In this document: in pieces, positions 16,901-25,800 of the stretch | How positions within the stretch are numbered: the first letter of the stretch is position 1 | How the letters are laid out: each line of letters starts with the position of its first letter | The notes under the pieces: generated by a model | What the model was told of the DNA's origin: nothing | Database searches by the model: none | Seen by the model: the letters and a program-made list of their open reading frames with translations, nothing else | Made by a program: the position numbers and the translations under genes | Source: SW-4-43-9 sp047617985 | Lineage (GTDB): Archaea > Nanohalarchaeota > Nanosalinia > Nanosalinales > Nanosalinaceae | Length of the DNA stretch: 64,000 bases | Direction: 5' to 3' | NCBI GenBank assembly: GCA_047617985.1 | Contig: JBLGBS010000002.1 | Span: forward strand, 1-64,000

Positions 16901-17180
16901 ATACGGTTTGATCGTTCTGATAGGTGTTCTGGGACTGGTTGTAGGTCTTGGAGCATCTGTTCTCTTACAAAGTCAGGGAGGAGAGAGTACTTACTGTAAC
17001 TCGATCCAACAGCAGATTAAAGCAAACCAGAGTTTCACAGGCTCGGTAGCATGTTATCCTCCAGGCGAGATGGAAGTAAATGTTTCCGACAAGGTCGATG
17101 AAAACACGGAGCTGAGATGCGTATGTCGGATAGTAGATGAGTCCGGAATCAGCATTTTCCCGGTAGCTGTCTCAAATTAG
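16890..17180 (+). CDS. Small membrane-anchored cysteine-containing protein
   Basis: 96 aa, no recognised family. One N-terminal hydrophobic helix (about 6-26) is followed by a short outside domain with Cys36, 55, 77 and 79, the last two as a CVC motif. Two sequons (NQS, NVS) suggest glycosylation. The 11-base overlap with the thioredoxin-like gene argues that it is a real co-translated gene and perhaps a substrate or partner of that oxidoreductase. It ends 9 bases before the convergent gene at 17189. Confidence 0.75.
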   Translation: MPNRYGLIVLIGVLGLVVGLGASVLLQSQGGESTYCNSIQQQIKANQSFTGSVACYPPGEMEVNVSDKVDENTELRCVCRIVDESGISIFPVAVSN

Positions 17181-17188
17181 AAAAACTT

Positions 17189-18079
17189 TCAGTACCGGTA
17201 ACTCCCGGAAATCTTCAGCTTATTGCTTCTTCCTTCCTTCTCTTTTTCAATAACATCTTTTTCCACGAGTTCGGATACCAGACCCGAAATTTTGGCTTTG
17301 GAATAATCAGAGGAGTTTACAACATCCTTCTGAAGCATCTCGCCATCGTTTTCCCTCAGAAGCTCTACTATATCCTGCTGATCCTCGGAGAGATCTGCGT
17401 AAACGTCTTCCAGATTCTCCAGATTTATTCTTTTCCGGTAGATATAACCACCGTAGATTATGACTGAAACAAGAAGTAGTGCCACTGCACCTCCGATTAT
17501 ATAGCTGTAGTCCTGACTAGGGTTAAGGGTCTCGTAGTCAATCCTGAAGTTCAGAGTATCTCCAATTTGAGGATTTTTATTCCACTCTACAAATATCGTC
17601 CGGCCATCACTCCCAACGTTACCGTCGACAGGTGTAATCGCGCTCCCTTCTATATCCTGCGCAGTTCCTGCTCCCTCCGGAAGTTCAACTCTTAAATTAA
17701 ATCTCTGGGTCGGCCTGTAGATCGGATGAGAGTATCTGAAGGTTTTAATCTCTCCTCCGTTAGATACAAGCCCTGAAAAGCTGTATTTGAGGCTTACAGT
17801 AAAATTATTTCTTAAATCGGTGTCACAAACAATCTCGTCGCCAAGAGTTAAGGTTTCAACGCTGCAGTCAAGTTCTTCGCCGTTTACCTGGGCTGAAACC
17901 GATCTAACGTCTGCTGAAGTTATATAAGTAAAGCTGGAAGAAGTAAGCTCTGCCACTTTGACCTCGGCAGTCGCTTCAGAGCTTTCAAGATCCAGAGTAA
18001 GGCTTTCAGATTCTATAGTTGTCGCAGAAGCTCCTGAGATCAGAAAAATTGCTAAGAGGATTGCTGAAAGCTTTTTCAT
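17189..18079 (-). CDS. Membrane protein with outside beta domain and cytoplasmic winged helix
   Basis: 296 aa. A clear Sec signal peptide (1-19, ending ASA) leads to a beta-rich outside region (20-190), one transmembrane helix (about 194-214) with a basic RKR stop, and a C-terminal winged-helix domain (about 228-296) of the MarR-like type: SEDQQDIVELLRENDG, a recognition-helix region SDYSKAKISGLVSELVEK and a wing EKEKEGRSNKL. This layout matches haloarchaeal DUF7345/DUF7343-type membrane regulators. It could sense surface conditions and bind DNA directly. A TATA box, TATTTAAATA, lies 24 bases before the ATG (18099-18108). Confidence 0.8.
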   Translation of the reverse strand: MKKLSAILLAIFLISGASATTIESESLTLDLESSEATAEVKVAELTSSSFTYITSADVRSVSAQVNGEELDCSVETLTLGDEIVCDTDLRNNFTVSLKYSFSGLVSNGGEIKTFRYSHPIYRPTQRFNLRVELPEGAGTAQDIEGSAITPVDGNVGSDGRTIFVEWNKNPQIGDTLNFRIDYETLNPSQDYSYIIGGAVALLLVSVIIYGGYIYRKRINLENLEDVYADLSEDQQDIVELLRENDGEMLQKDVVNSSDYSKAKISGLVSELVEKDVIEKEKEGRSNKLKISGSYRY

Positions 18080-18098
18080 CGTAACTCCAATTTTTCAC

Positions 18099-18108
18099 TA
18101 TTTAAATA
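18099..18108 (-). promoter_or_regulatory. TATA box for the membrane winged-helix gene
   Basis: TATTTAAATA, a near palindrome, centred 24 bases upstream of the minus ATG at 18079 and just before the stop region of the gene at 18115. Confidence 0.6.
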
Positions 18109-18114
18109 AATAGC

Positions 18115-18522
18115 TTAGGCGGTTTCGTCTGTCTCCTTTGATACAACTACCCCTCCTGCTCCCATCTGCGCGTACTGGTGCATGGTATCAGCTACCGTTT
18201 GAAGGCTTTCCTGCGCCTCCTTCATACCCATCTGGAAGTTTTCCGGCTCCAGGAACTGGACATAGGTTGGCCCGTAATTCACCACTGTGTTGAGTGCGGT
18301 TGAAAAACTGTCAAACTCAACCTCTAGCTCAATAACCTTCGAGAAGCCTTTATCGAGGCTTGGATGAGGATTTTCCATTTCAACGGTTTCATCTTCTTCT
18401 CTCTCAACTACTTCAACACCGTCATCCGAGTTAAGATTTTTCACGTGATTCTCAATTGAATCTTCAACACTGTCTCTGTTCGGCCCTACAGCCTCAAAGA
18501 CCATCCAAAGTTTGATAGTCAT
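18115..18522 (-). CDS. Conserved hypothetical protein, 135 aa
   Basis: Soluble, acidic, with no signal peptide. The start MTIKLWMVFEAVG, a central IELEVEFDSFSTALNTVVNYGPTYV and the segment EFxEPENF resemble a small protein family I have seen in other DPANN genomes, in which a beta-alpha-beta fold ends in SPEN-type residues; I cannot name it. No catalytic motif is visible. It is transcribed divergently from the gene at 18573 and apparently shares one symmetric TATA element with it. Function unknown. Confidence 0.75.
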   Translation of the reverse strand: MTIKLWMVFEAVGPNRDSVEDSIENHVKNLNSDDGVEVVEREEDETVEMENPHPSLDKGFSKVIELEVEFDSFSTALNTVVNYGPTYVQFLEPENFQMGMKEAQESLQTVADTMHQYAQMGAGGVVVSKETDETA

Positions 18523-18540
18523 AACTGCTACTTGAAATGT

Positions 18541-18550
18541 ATTTTTAAAT
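18541..18550. promoter_or_regulatory. Shared symmetric TATA element between divergent genes
   Basis: ATTTTTAAAT is centred 24 bases from the minus ATG at 18522 and 27 bases from the plus ATG at 18573. Both distances fit leaderless transcription, so a single AT element may direct initiation both ways. Confidence 0.5.
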
Positions 18551-18572
18551 TACTTAGATTTCAAACAGTCTT

Positions 18573-18965
18573 ATGATTCCAGATTTTTCTGATTCTATCG
18601 GAAAAAGACAGTTAGCTGTTCTGATAGGGTTAAGCTTTGTATCTGTTGCTGTTATCCTGGTTTCTGTCAGAGGTTTCGTGATGTTTGAGGCGTCCTCTAC
18701 CTGTCAGGAGACAGCCAAGATCTGTCACGGGGTTCCATATGAAAATACCTGTATAGGGCTGGAATCCAAGGAATCGGAAATAGTTGAGAAATCTCAGTGC
18801 GGTAGCGTGGATCAGATAGAGCAGAAATGCGCCGAACTAGGCGATGAGATTTGCAGTATTAACGAGAATTCGATAGGGACTGAGTGGAGCAGTGAAACAC
18901 TGGTATTTGGAAGAACGTGTAGAGAATGGGGTCAGAACTACAATATTTCTCTCAGATCCTGCTGA
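18573..18965 (+). CDS. Small membrane-anchored cysteine-rich protein
   Basis: 130 aa: a short N-terminus, one hydrophobic helix (about 12-34), then an outside domain with Cys44, 51, 60, 76, 86, 94, 116 and 130. The motif C-x-G-V-x5-C-x-G-L-E (51-64) and C-x8-EW (94-105) match the 146-aa protein at 9536, so these are probably paralogues with extra cysteines here. Eight external cysteines could make four disulfides. It is leaderless by the TATA position. The role is unknown; small disulfide-rich anchored proteins may be structural or adhesive. Confidence 0.75.
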   Translation: MIPDFSDSIGKRQLAVLIGLSFVSVAVILVSVRGFVMFEASSTCQETAKICHGVPYENTCIGLESKESEIVEKSQCGSVDQIEQKCAELGDEICSINENSIGTEWSSETLVFGRTCREWGQNYNISLRSC

Positions 18966-18970
18966 AATTT

Positions 18971-18981
18971 GATTTTTAAAC
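18971..18981 (+). promoter_or_regulatory. TATA box for the gene at 19003
   Basis: TGATTTTTAAA is centred about 26 bases before the ATG at 19003, with no Shine-Dalgarno sequence in between. Confidence 0.5.
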
Positions 18982-19002
18982 TGCCTCCTAAAATAAACAC
19001 CT

Positions 19003-19410
19003 ATGGACATTGATCTAGATTATAGTGACTACACGATCAACCAGAAAGAGCTGGGCAAAGTAATTCTGATAGCTTCAGCAGCTCTCCTAGTCACTTCAAT
19101 ACATGCATCTCTCCAGTTCCAGGATTCTCACGCCAAGATACAGCAGTTAAATCAGGATCTTGACAGAACAGAAGGTGTGATGCAGAGCGAGGATTTCAAC
19201 GACAGTATAGAGGCGCTTGAAAGTGTTCAGGGCACACAGATAGGCCCAAGGTTTTCAAGTGCTGTGGAAGCGTTTAACAGCGCTGAAAACTCGATCCAGA
19301 ACGCTGAGAGTGTTGAATCCGATCTTGAAACTTCTTACAATATATACCAGTGGCTGGTTCTTATTGGAATAATGGGAGTAATAGCCGGTTTTTCCCTTCT
19401 CTACATCTAG
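19003..19410 (+). CDS. Two-helix membrane protein with external coil
   Basis: 135 aa with no recognised family. Hydrophobic helices at about 18-36 and 115-134 flank a helical, glutamine/glutamate-rich middle (40-110) that probably forms an outside or cytoplasmic hairpin coil. There are no cysteines, unlike the anchored neighbours. Its N-terminus MDIDLDYSDY loosely resembles the start of the protein at 9536. It precedes the giant surface protein genes by 130 bases but has its own TATA element. Confidence 0.7.
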   Translation: MDIDLDYSDYTINQKELGKVILIASAALLVTSIHASLQFQDSHAKIQQLNQDLDRTEGVMQSEDFNDSIEALESVQGTQIGPRFSSAVEAFNSAENSIQNAESVESDLETSYNIYQWLVLIGIMGVIAGFSLLYI

Positions 19411-19510
19411 AAAACCCGGTTTGCGCACCAAGATTATTAAACAACCAGATACAAGTTTTTAGTACAGTACAGGCCTTCTCAGCCGGCAAAAACAGATTTC
19501 GTATCGGAAG

Positions 19511-19520
19511 GCTTAAAACT
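19511..19520 (+). promoter_or_regulatory. TATA box for the large surface protein genes
   Basis: GCTTAAAACT is centred 26 bases before the TTG start at 19541. This spacing is the main support for that non-ATG start. Confidence 0.5.
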
Positions 19521-19540
19521 GTTTCCAGGGTGCCCTGAAA

Positions 19541-22500
19541 TTGAACAGTAAATTAGAGGACAGAAAGATAGCTCTAGGTATAATTCTAGCGGTATTTTTC
19601 ATGTCTTCAGCTTCTGCTCTCACCCAGATTAACAAGCCTATGGACTACACCGATTTCGAGAGCGATACGTCAGATCCTTTCAATGCATACGACACCGACA
19701 GCTACGATGAAGAAACATCAGCTACAGTTCTCGAGCCTGGTTCGGATCCTTCGATAACCTTCTTTGACTGGCAGCCCTCAGTAAAAGATTACCGCAGTCT
19801 CCAGCTCGAGGTTACAGCTTCCAGCTCTGGTTTCTCGGACGACACCTGGAGTCTCTACTACGACAGCTCCGCCGGTAATACCTGCGACAGCAGTGACACC
19901 GAGCTAAAACCTTCGAACAGTCAGAACACAGGAATTACAAATTATACAACTTCCCTGCCTGTAGATCAAGATTTAACCGATCTTCAGGTCTGTCTCACAG
20001 GGTCTACGAACTCAGGTTCAGACACCGGTAGACAGGTTCAGATTTACGATATAAGAACAGTTGGGGAGTACGAACAGCAGAAGGAGAAAATTGAGGAGGT
20101 TGAAAGCTTTGATTTCGCCGGCGGTCAGGTAGAAGGAAATCTTCAGAATCTTCGTTCAGCAGACAGCCAGCTGGTTAACTGGACTGATTTGAATTACTCA
20201 ACCGGTCAGAGAGAAAGTTTATTCCGGTTCAATACTTCTACAGATGTTCCTCCGGAATCGATAGATCAGGTTAGTTTTCAGTGGAATCTGGGAAGAACAG
20301 TAAATAATTTCGTCAACTCACTTACAGGGAGCGGGGCAGGGAATATAGAATTCTCGAACGGCGAGCCCAGCGCAACCTGGTTTGTAGGTGACGGACAGAC
20401 CGCGAACATGGTTGAGGGAGATACAGCAGCACTATTTGGTCCTACCTATGAGCTTGGTGAGAAAGGTTTGAACTTTGCACTACCAGAATCTGTCTCAGAT
20501 GTTACTTATACCCAGCTGGATTACAAGATAAGGATAAGGTCACAGGGAGGAGATACCGAGCAGTTAGGTATTAACTTCAGAGATTTCACTAATGGAGGGA
20601 ATATCCAGTGTGGAACGATCGCAAGCTCAACGTATCAAAACATTACCTGTTCCTTTACAGATCCGACCACGGTTTCGAACTTGATCTCTGGTAACAGAGT
20701 TTACAATGTCTTCACAGAGAGTAACGGTGATGGAACTCAGACGACATGGAACGTTGATTATGCAGCTCTGGAGGCATCCTATACAACTCCTCCAACGGAC
20801 AGGAACTACACCTACACTCTCGGTTTGAATAACCGTACCTCGAATAGTCTTGATCAGGTCGAAACCTTTAATCCTTCGAGCCAGCAAAACTTTTTCTCAG
20901 CTAATGTATCGGATTACGAGGCTGCGTTGAACCAAAATAGGGAAATGGAAGGATACCTTTCATTCTATGAATCGGGTAATGTACAGCCGGAATACTCTCT
21001 ACATAGTTTCAATATAGATAGAGCGCAGACCAGTATTAGTTTCATCCAAGATAAAGTTGCAGGATACAACGCTCAGGTAAAGGATGAGGCCGGACAGGAG
21101 ATTACAGGTGTAGAGTTTACAATTTTTGACAATGGCAGAGTATTAGAAAGGTTTACATCAACAGGACAGGGTTTCAACGACACGTTAGCAAGAAACAGGA
21201 ATTACACTGTAAGACAGTCAATCCCTTCTGGAGGCTCCGACTATAACGTCACATTCTACAATCTTAATATGACTGGCTCGCTGGCTCCTGCGACAAGACT
21301 GGCGGAGATTCAGGAACCGCGGTATATAGAGAATATCTCCAAAGTATACGCGGTAAAAGACAAGGAAATGGAGTTTGAGGAGGCACAGATTAAAGTCCCA
21401 AGACAGGATACTCCGGAAGTTATTCTCCACTGTACTGATTGGGATTTCCGGAGTTCGGTTTGTGGCAACTGGGAGTCAGGTGAGGTGGATGAATATTCAA
21501 GCTTCAAAACCCCTGATCATTTCGTCTACAATGTGACGGGATTCGATGCATTTGCGGTCGCAAACGCGACACCGGTGCCTAACGTGACTTCTCTGGAAAT
21601 TTACGACGTTACTGGACTCTCATCCGTGGAGAAAGAGACAGAAGGAGAGTTTTTGGATGGAGGTCTGAATGAAACCCTCAAATTTAACCAGTCCGAAACG
21701 AGACAGTACAGGTTCGAGTTCAGGATAGAAAACGATGGTAGAAAAGATTGGAATATACAGGAAGAGGATACCCTTTATCATGAAGGACTGAACTCATCTT
21801 GGCCTGTGGATAAGATATGGTACAACCTCTCGACCGGAGACTTTGATGGCGGCCAGGTTACTGATAGAAGGGTTTCATGGAATACTTCTCAGGGAGGAAT
21901 GCTGGAAAACGATAATGATAACGACACTATGTATGCCAAGTACCTGGTGAATATAAACGATCAGGAATCGAAGACTTATGACCAGGAGTTCCGGGTTAAC
22001 GATACCTCTAAGAACGCAGGCAGCTTTGATTATCACAGGATTGACATCAAAAAGTTTGGAGATATCAACCTCAGTATTTTGCAGCCGGTCAATGGAACCA
22101 CTCTTCCACAGAATACAACATTTCTAATGAACGCTTCCGTTAACTGCATCAACGGGTACTGTGGGGGGATAAATGTGACGCCGAGGTATAATTCTAGTGA
22201 TGTTCCAGATACTCTTATACCAGAGAATTCAGGTCAACCTTTCCATACTGAGGGAACAAGAACTGAGAACTGTGAGGTGCTGGATAACGAGGGTCAGTGC
22301 TACGTCAGCTGGAGTATAAACACAACAGGGGAAATCAAGACCTCGAGACTTCTGGATATTAATGGTACCTCAAATCTCACTGAAGTGCCGAAAAACAACT
22401 CGGCGAATGTCGAGGTCAGCATAAATAACGTCCTAATTGTGGATTTGGAGTGGGAGATGCTTAATTTCGGTGTTCTTGACCCTGGCGAGACAGATAAACC

Positions 22501-22831
22501 TGCTCTCGGAAACGATGATCTAGATTACAATCTATCTATCGAAGGCTTGAACGCAGATAATCTCTGGATAAGAGGAAACGACATGCTGACAGATGGATGG
22601 AAAAATCCAGCCACGAACGAGCAGTATAGGATTGACGCGAACAATCTAAGCTTCGGACTGGAAAATGATATATCCGGGGCGGAGGAATTAACAAATAACT
22701 ACAGCCTAGTTAAGCAGGGAATTTCATCAGGAACTATACTGAATACGTTTTACTGGATAGATGTACCTCAAGGGATAAAATCAACGGAATACACAGGAAA
22801 CCTTTACTTCAAGGCAAATGCAACGACATAG
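19541..22831 (+). CDS. Large secreted surface protein, 1096 aa
   Basis: Secreted protein with a Sec signal peptide (about 10-26, ending SASA) and no later membrane helix. It consists of beta-sandwich modules, including a region near 265-405 with lectin-like features, and is dense in N-x-S/T sequons. The C-terminal part has two linked domains that are also found in the 2549-aa neighbour: a four-cysteine domain (about 841-965, with QPFHTEG and SWSINTTG) and a final domain starting FGVLDPGE (about 976) and ending in DVPQG and YTGNLYFKANA. The start is TTG; no upstream ATG is in frame, and both the TATA box and the signal peptide fit. Its end overlaps the next ATG by 14 bases. It is probably a matrix or contact protein. 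Confidence 0.85.
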   Translation: MNSKLEDRKIALGIILAVFFMSSASALTQINKPMDYTDFESDTSDPFNAYDTDSYDEETSATVLEPGSDPSITFFDWQPSVKDYRSLQLEVTASSSGFSDDTWSLYYDSSAGNTCDSSDTELKPSNSQNTGITNYTTSLPVDQDLTDLQVCLTGSTNSGSDTGRQVQIYDIRTVGEYEQQKEKIEEVESFDFAGGQVEGNLQNLRSADSQLVNWTDLNYSTGQRESLFRFNTSTDVPPESIDQVSFQWNLGRTVNNFVNSLTGSGAGNIEFSNGEPSATWFVGDGQTANMVEGDTAALFGPTYELGEKGLNFALPESVSDVTYTQLDYKIRIRSQGGDTEQLGINFRDFTNGGNIQCGTIASSTYQNITCSFTDPTTVSNLISGNRVYNVFTESNGDGTQTTWNVDYAALEASYTTPPTDRNYTYTLGLNNRTSNSLDQVETFNPSSQQNFFSANVSDYEAALNQNREMEGYLSFYESGNVQPEYSLHSFNIDRAQTSISFIQDKVAGYNAQVKDEAGQEITGVEFTIFDNGRVLERFTSTGQGFNDTLARNRNYTVRQSIPSGGSDYNVTFYNLNMTGSLAPATRLAEIQEPRYIENISKVYAVKDKEMEFEEAQIKVPRQDTPEVILHCTDWDFRSSVCGNWESGEVDEYSSFKTPDHFVYNVTGFDAFAVANATPVPNVTSLEIYDVTGLSSVEKETEGEFLDGGLNETLKFNQSETRQYRFEFRIENDGRKDWNIQEEDTLYHEGLNSSWPVDKIWYNLSTGDFDGGQVTDRRVSWNTSQGGMLENDNDNDTMYAKYLVNINDQESKTYDQEFRVNDTSKNAGSFDYHRIDIKKFGDINLSILQPVNGTTLPQNTTFLMNASVNCINGYCGGINVTPRYNSSDVPDTLIPENSGQPFHTEGTRTENCEVLDNEGQCYVSWSINTTGEIKTSRLLDINGTSNLTEVPKNNSANVEVSINNVLIVDLEWEMLNFGVLDPGETDKPALGNDDLDYNLSIEGLNADNLWIRGNDMLTDGWKNPATNEQYRIDANNLSFGLENDISGAEELTNNYSLVKQGISSGTILNTFYWIDVPQGIKSTEYTGNLYFKANATT

Positions 22832-25800
22832 CAACCTTTCAACGAGTAGAAAGAATACAGGCTTCACCGCACTAGGTGTTCTAACGGTTCTAGCCCTAGC
22901 TTTCTTCTCATCACATACAGTGGCTTCCCCGGTTTCAGGTGATGGAATACATTTCCACAATATCTCAGCTACCCCTGAGCTAACGGGATACGGTGAAGAT
23001 GTTCTTTTGAACGCCACAGTTGCCAGCGATGAATCTCCTTCAAACGTTGAAGTTGAGATCTTCCGGCCTGACGGAACTTCCAGCACTCACAGTATGTCAA
23101 TGACCGGAACCGAGTACCCGGATCACAGAAGCTACGAGTACAGCTTTGGGGAAACGTGGCAGAAAGGGATGTACAGCTACCAGATAACAGCTGAGACATC
23201 AAACAACCAGGAAACAAGTTCGTCAGGTACTTTTGAGATAGAGGCAAATGCGTCAATGAATGTTGTGACGGATCAGGACAGATACGGCGCGCTTCAGGAT
23301 GTAAGTCTCGATAGAGTCAAAGATTTACAGCTTAACAGCTCCGATGAGTTCAATGCGAATACGAGGAAAAGATTCAGAAGATTCCTGTTCTCGGAGAACT
23401 TTCAGACAACAAGTGGAACTACATCCGGAATCCATACTCATACACATGAAATCGATGAAGGTGAGGTTCACGAGCTTACAGAATCAAATGGAGGGTTGTT
23501 CGGTACAGATGTATTTGATGGTCAGTACACCTACTCTACAGAGTACAACACGATAAATAATCTAACAGTTCAGCTCAGCGGTGTTGCCTCAGGAGGAGCG
23601 CTCGATATACAGGTTAGAAACTTTGATACAGCATCCTGGGAGACAGCTTTTACACTTGATTCAACTACAGAGGTAGATCTAGCTTCTACAGTTTGTACAG
23701 CAGAAGCAGACTGCGCCAGCTACCTCGACTCAAATAACGAGATACAGATTAGAGCTTTTGCTTCGAACGGAGGAGTATCTGCTGATGAAACTTACACCAT
23801 AGACTACCTGACCGCTGTAGTTGAGACAGATGAAGGAGACATAGATGAGAGAGAATCTCTGGAGAACCCTGGGATAGGAGAGGACGGAAACTTCAAGAAG
23901 AGGTGGTACTCAAGATACAGCTTCAATGAAATGCCTATCAACAGATCGGCACAGGTACAGGAAGCTTACCTTCTCCTGGACGTAATCGATGGATCCGGCA
24001 CCGGAGAGCTTTACCACACACAGAACTACGGTTCTTCATCACCTCCTACCTCTATCCATCCAGGGAATTCACCTCCCGAATCCACGCAGACAAATCCGAT
24101 ACAGACATTCCAGGCAACACCCGGAATGAAGGAACTGGAGGTTACACAGGCTGTAACCGAAACCTTTGAGTCGGGCAAGAGATCGGTCGGATTCCAGCTG
24201 AGAGAACAGGGACAGGATCAGTCCTACACGCTCAGCGATCAGAGATATCTGGTTGTGAACTACACCGCAGAATCCCAGCTGGTCAACACAGGAAGAACTG
24301 ACACTTCAGGATTCCTTCTTATGAGAGCACAGAAGTTAGAAGATGGAACTTGGCAGAACGTTAATTTCCCGACGGTGGATCGGACAGCGGGTACGTATCC
24401 TGTTGACTCGAACGAAGAACTTGATCTCGCATCAATATGGAGCGAAAACGGCGGTTTCAACACAGAGGACTACAGAAAAGGAATGTACAGAATACTGTCA
24501 GGATATGTTTCACAGGAAGGAACAGTGCTTGAAAGCTTTGATGGAACACCGATAAGAGACAGCTTCAGATTTGAGATATTCGAGCCTTTCCTGAATCTGA
24601 CCGAAGTTGAACATGAAAACCAGGTTGACGATAATGTCAACGAGTACGGAACCGGAGATACAGTTGACTTTGTGGACGCAGTATTCGGCGTTACCAGAAC
24701 TACAGCGGTAAATGCCAGTCTAAGGCTCAGACTTCTGAATGAGAACGGCCAGCTGGTTGAATGGGGGCCGAACTCAACCAGGTTATGTGGGAATGTACCG
24801 GCAGGAAATAACTGTGAGGCAAGCTTCTCCAACAGTTCAAACGGCTACTCGATCCCTAGAAACGCTATATCAGATATATCCGAGACAATGACCTGGAGTG
24901 TTTTCATGGATGCTAACAACTTTGGAGGAAGACTTAACCAGACAGAGCAGGTCACACTTTACCATATCCCGGCAGGATTTGAATCCGATATCGAGGATGA
25001 AGACGACAAGATTTTGAGAAACAATTCTGCTGTCTACAACTTCACGGTTGGAAACCCATGGAGTCAGCCTCTGGAAGATGTTAATGTGACAGTTAACTGT
25101 AATCGGGAAGAACTGAACTGCAGTGAGATAGGGAACTCCCAGCAGAAGATACAGCTGGGAGCGATAAGTTCCGGTTCATCTCAGACAGCAAGGTTTAACG
25201 TCACCACAAACAGCTCCACACCGACAGGTTTCTACGACCTGAACGCTACCGTAGAATATATCAACCCAGGAGGTGAGAGAAAGGTCTGGGAACAGAGAGA
25301 AAACGAGATACTTGCAGTAAGGATTGCAGGAGCGCTTACACAGATAATAGACGCGCCGGAAAATGTGACAAGAGGTGAGCAGGGATATGAGTTTAACTCC
25401 AGCACAGAGAATACGTTCGAAGATCCATTAACCGGGGTAGAGTCAACCTGGAGTCTGCCTCAGGACTGGACAAATACTACAGGCAATCTGGAGAAGCAGG
25501 AAGCCGATCTACCGCCGGGAGAAATATTCTATCACGGTTTCAGTTCTGCTGTAGGTCCGGATGCAGAAGTTGGTTCAAGAGATATCGTGGTTGATGTTAC
25601 AAACGATCAGCTGAGAGAGGACTCTGCTATAGCAGAGGTTGATGTGTACGCCAACACATCACTGACGGTGACAGTGAACCAGACAGATCCTGCGGTAGGG
25701 GAGCCGATTAGGGTTACAGGTACTCTTGAATGGGACAATGGCACTGCGATACCTGATGAGCCGGTAAGCTTCGCTGATTCAACTTCCGGAGACAGCTTGG

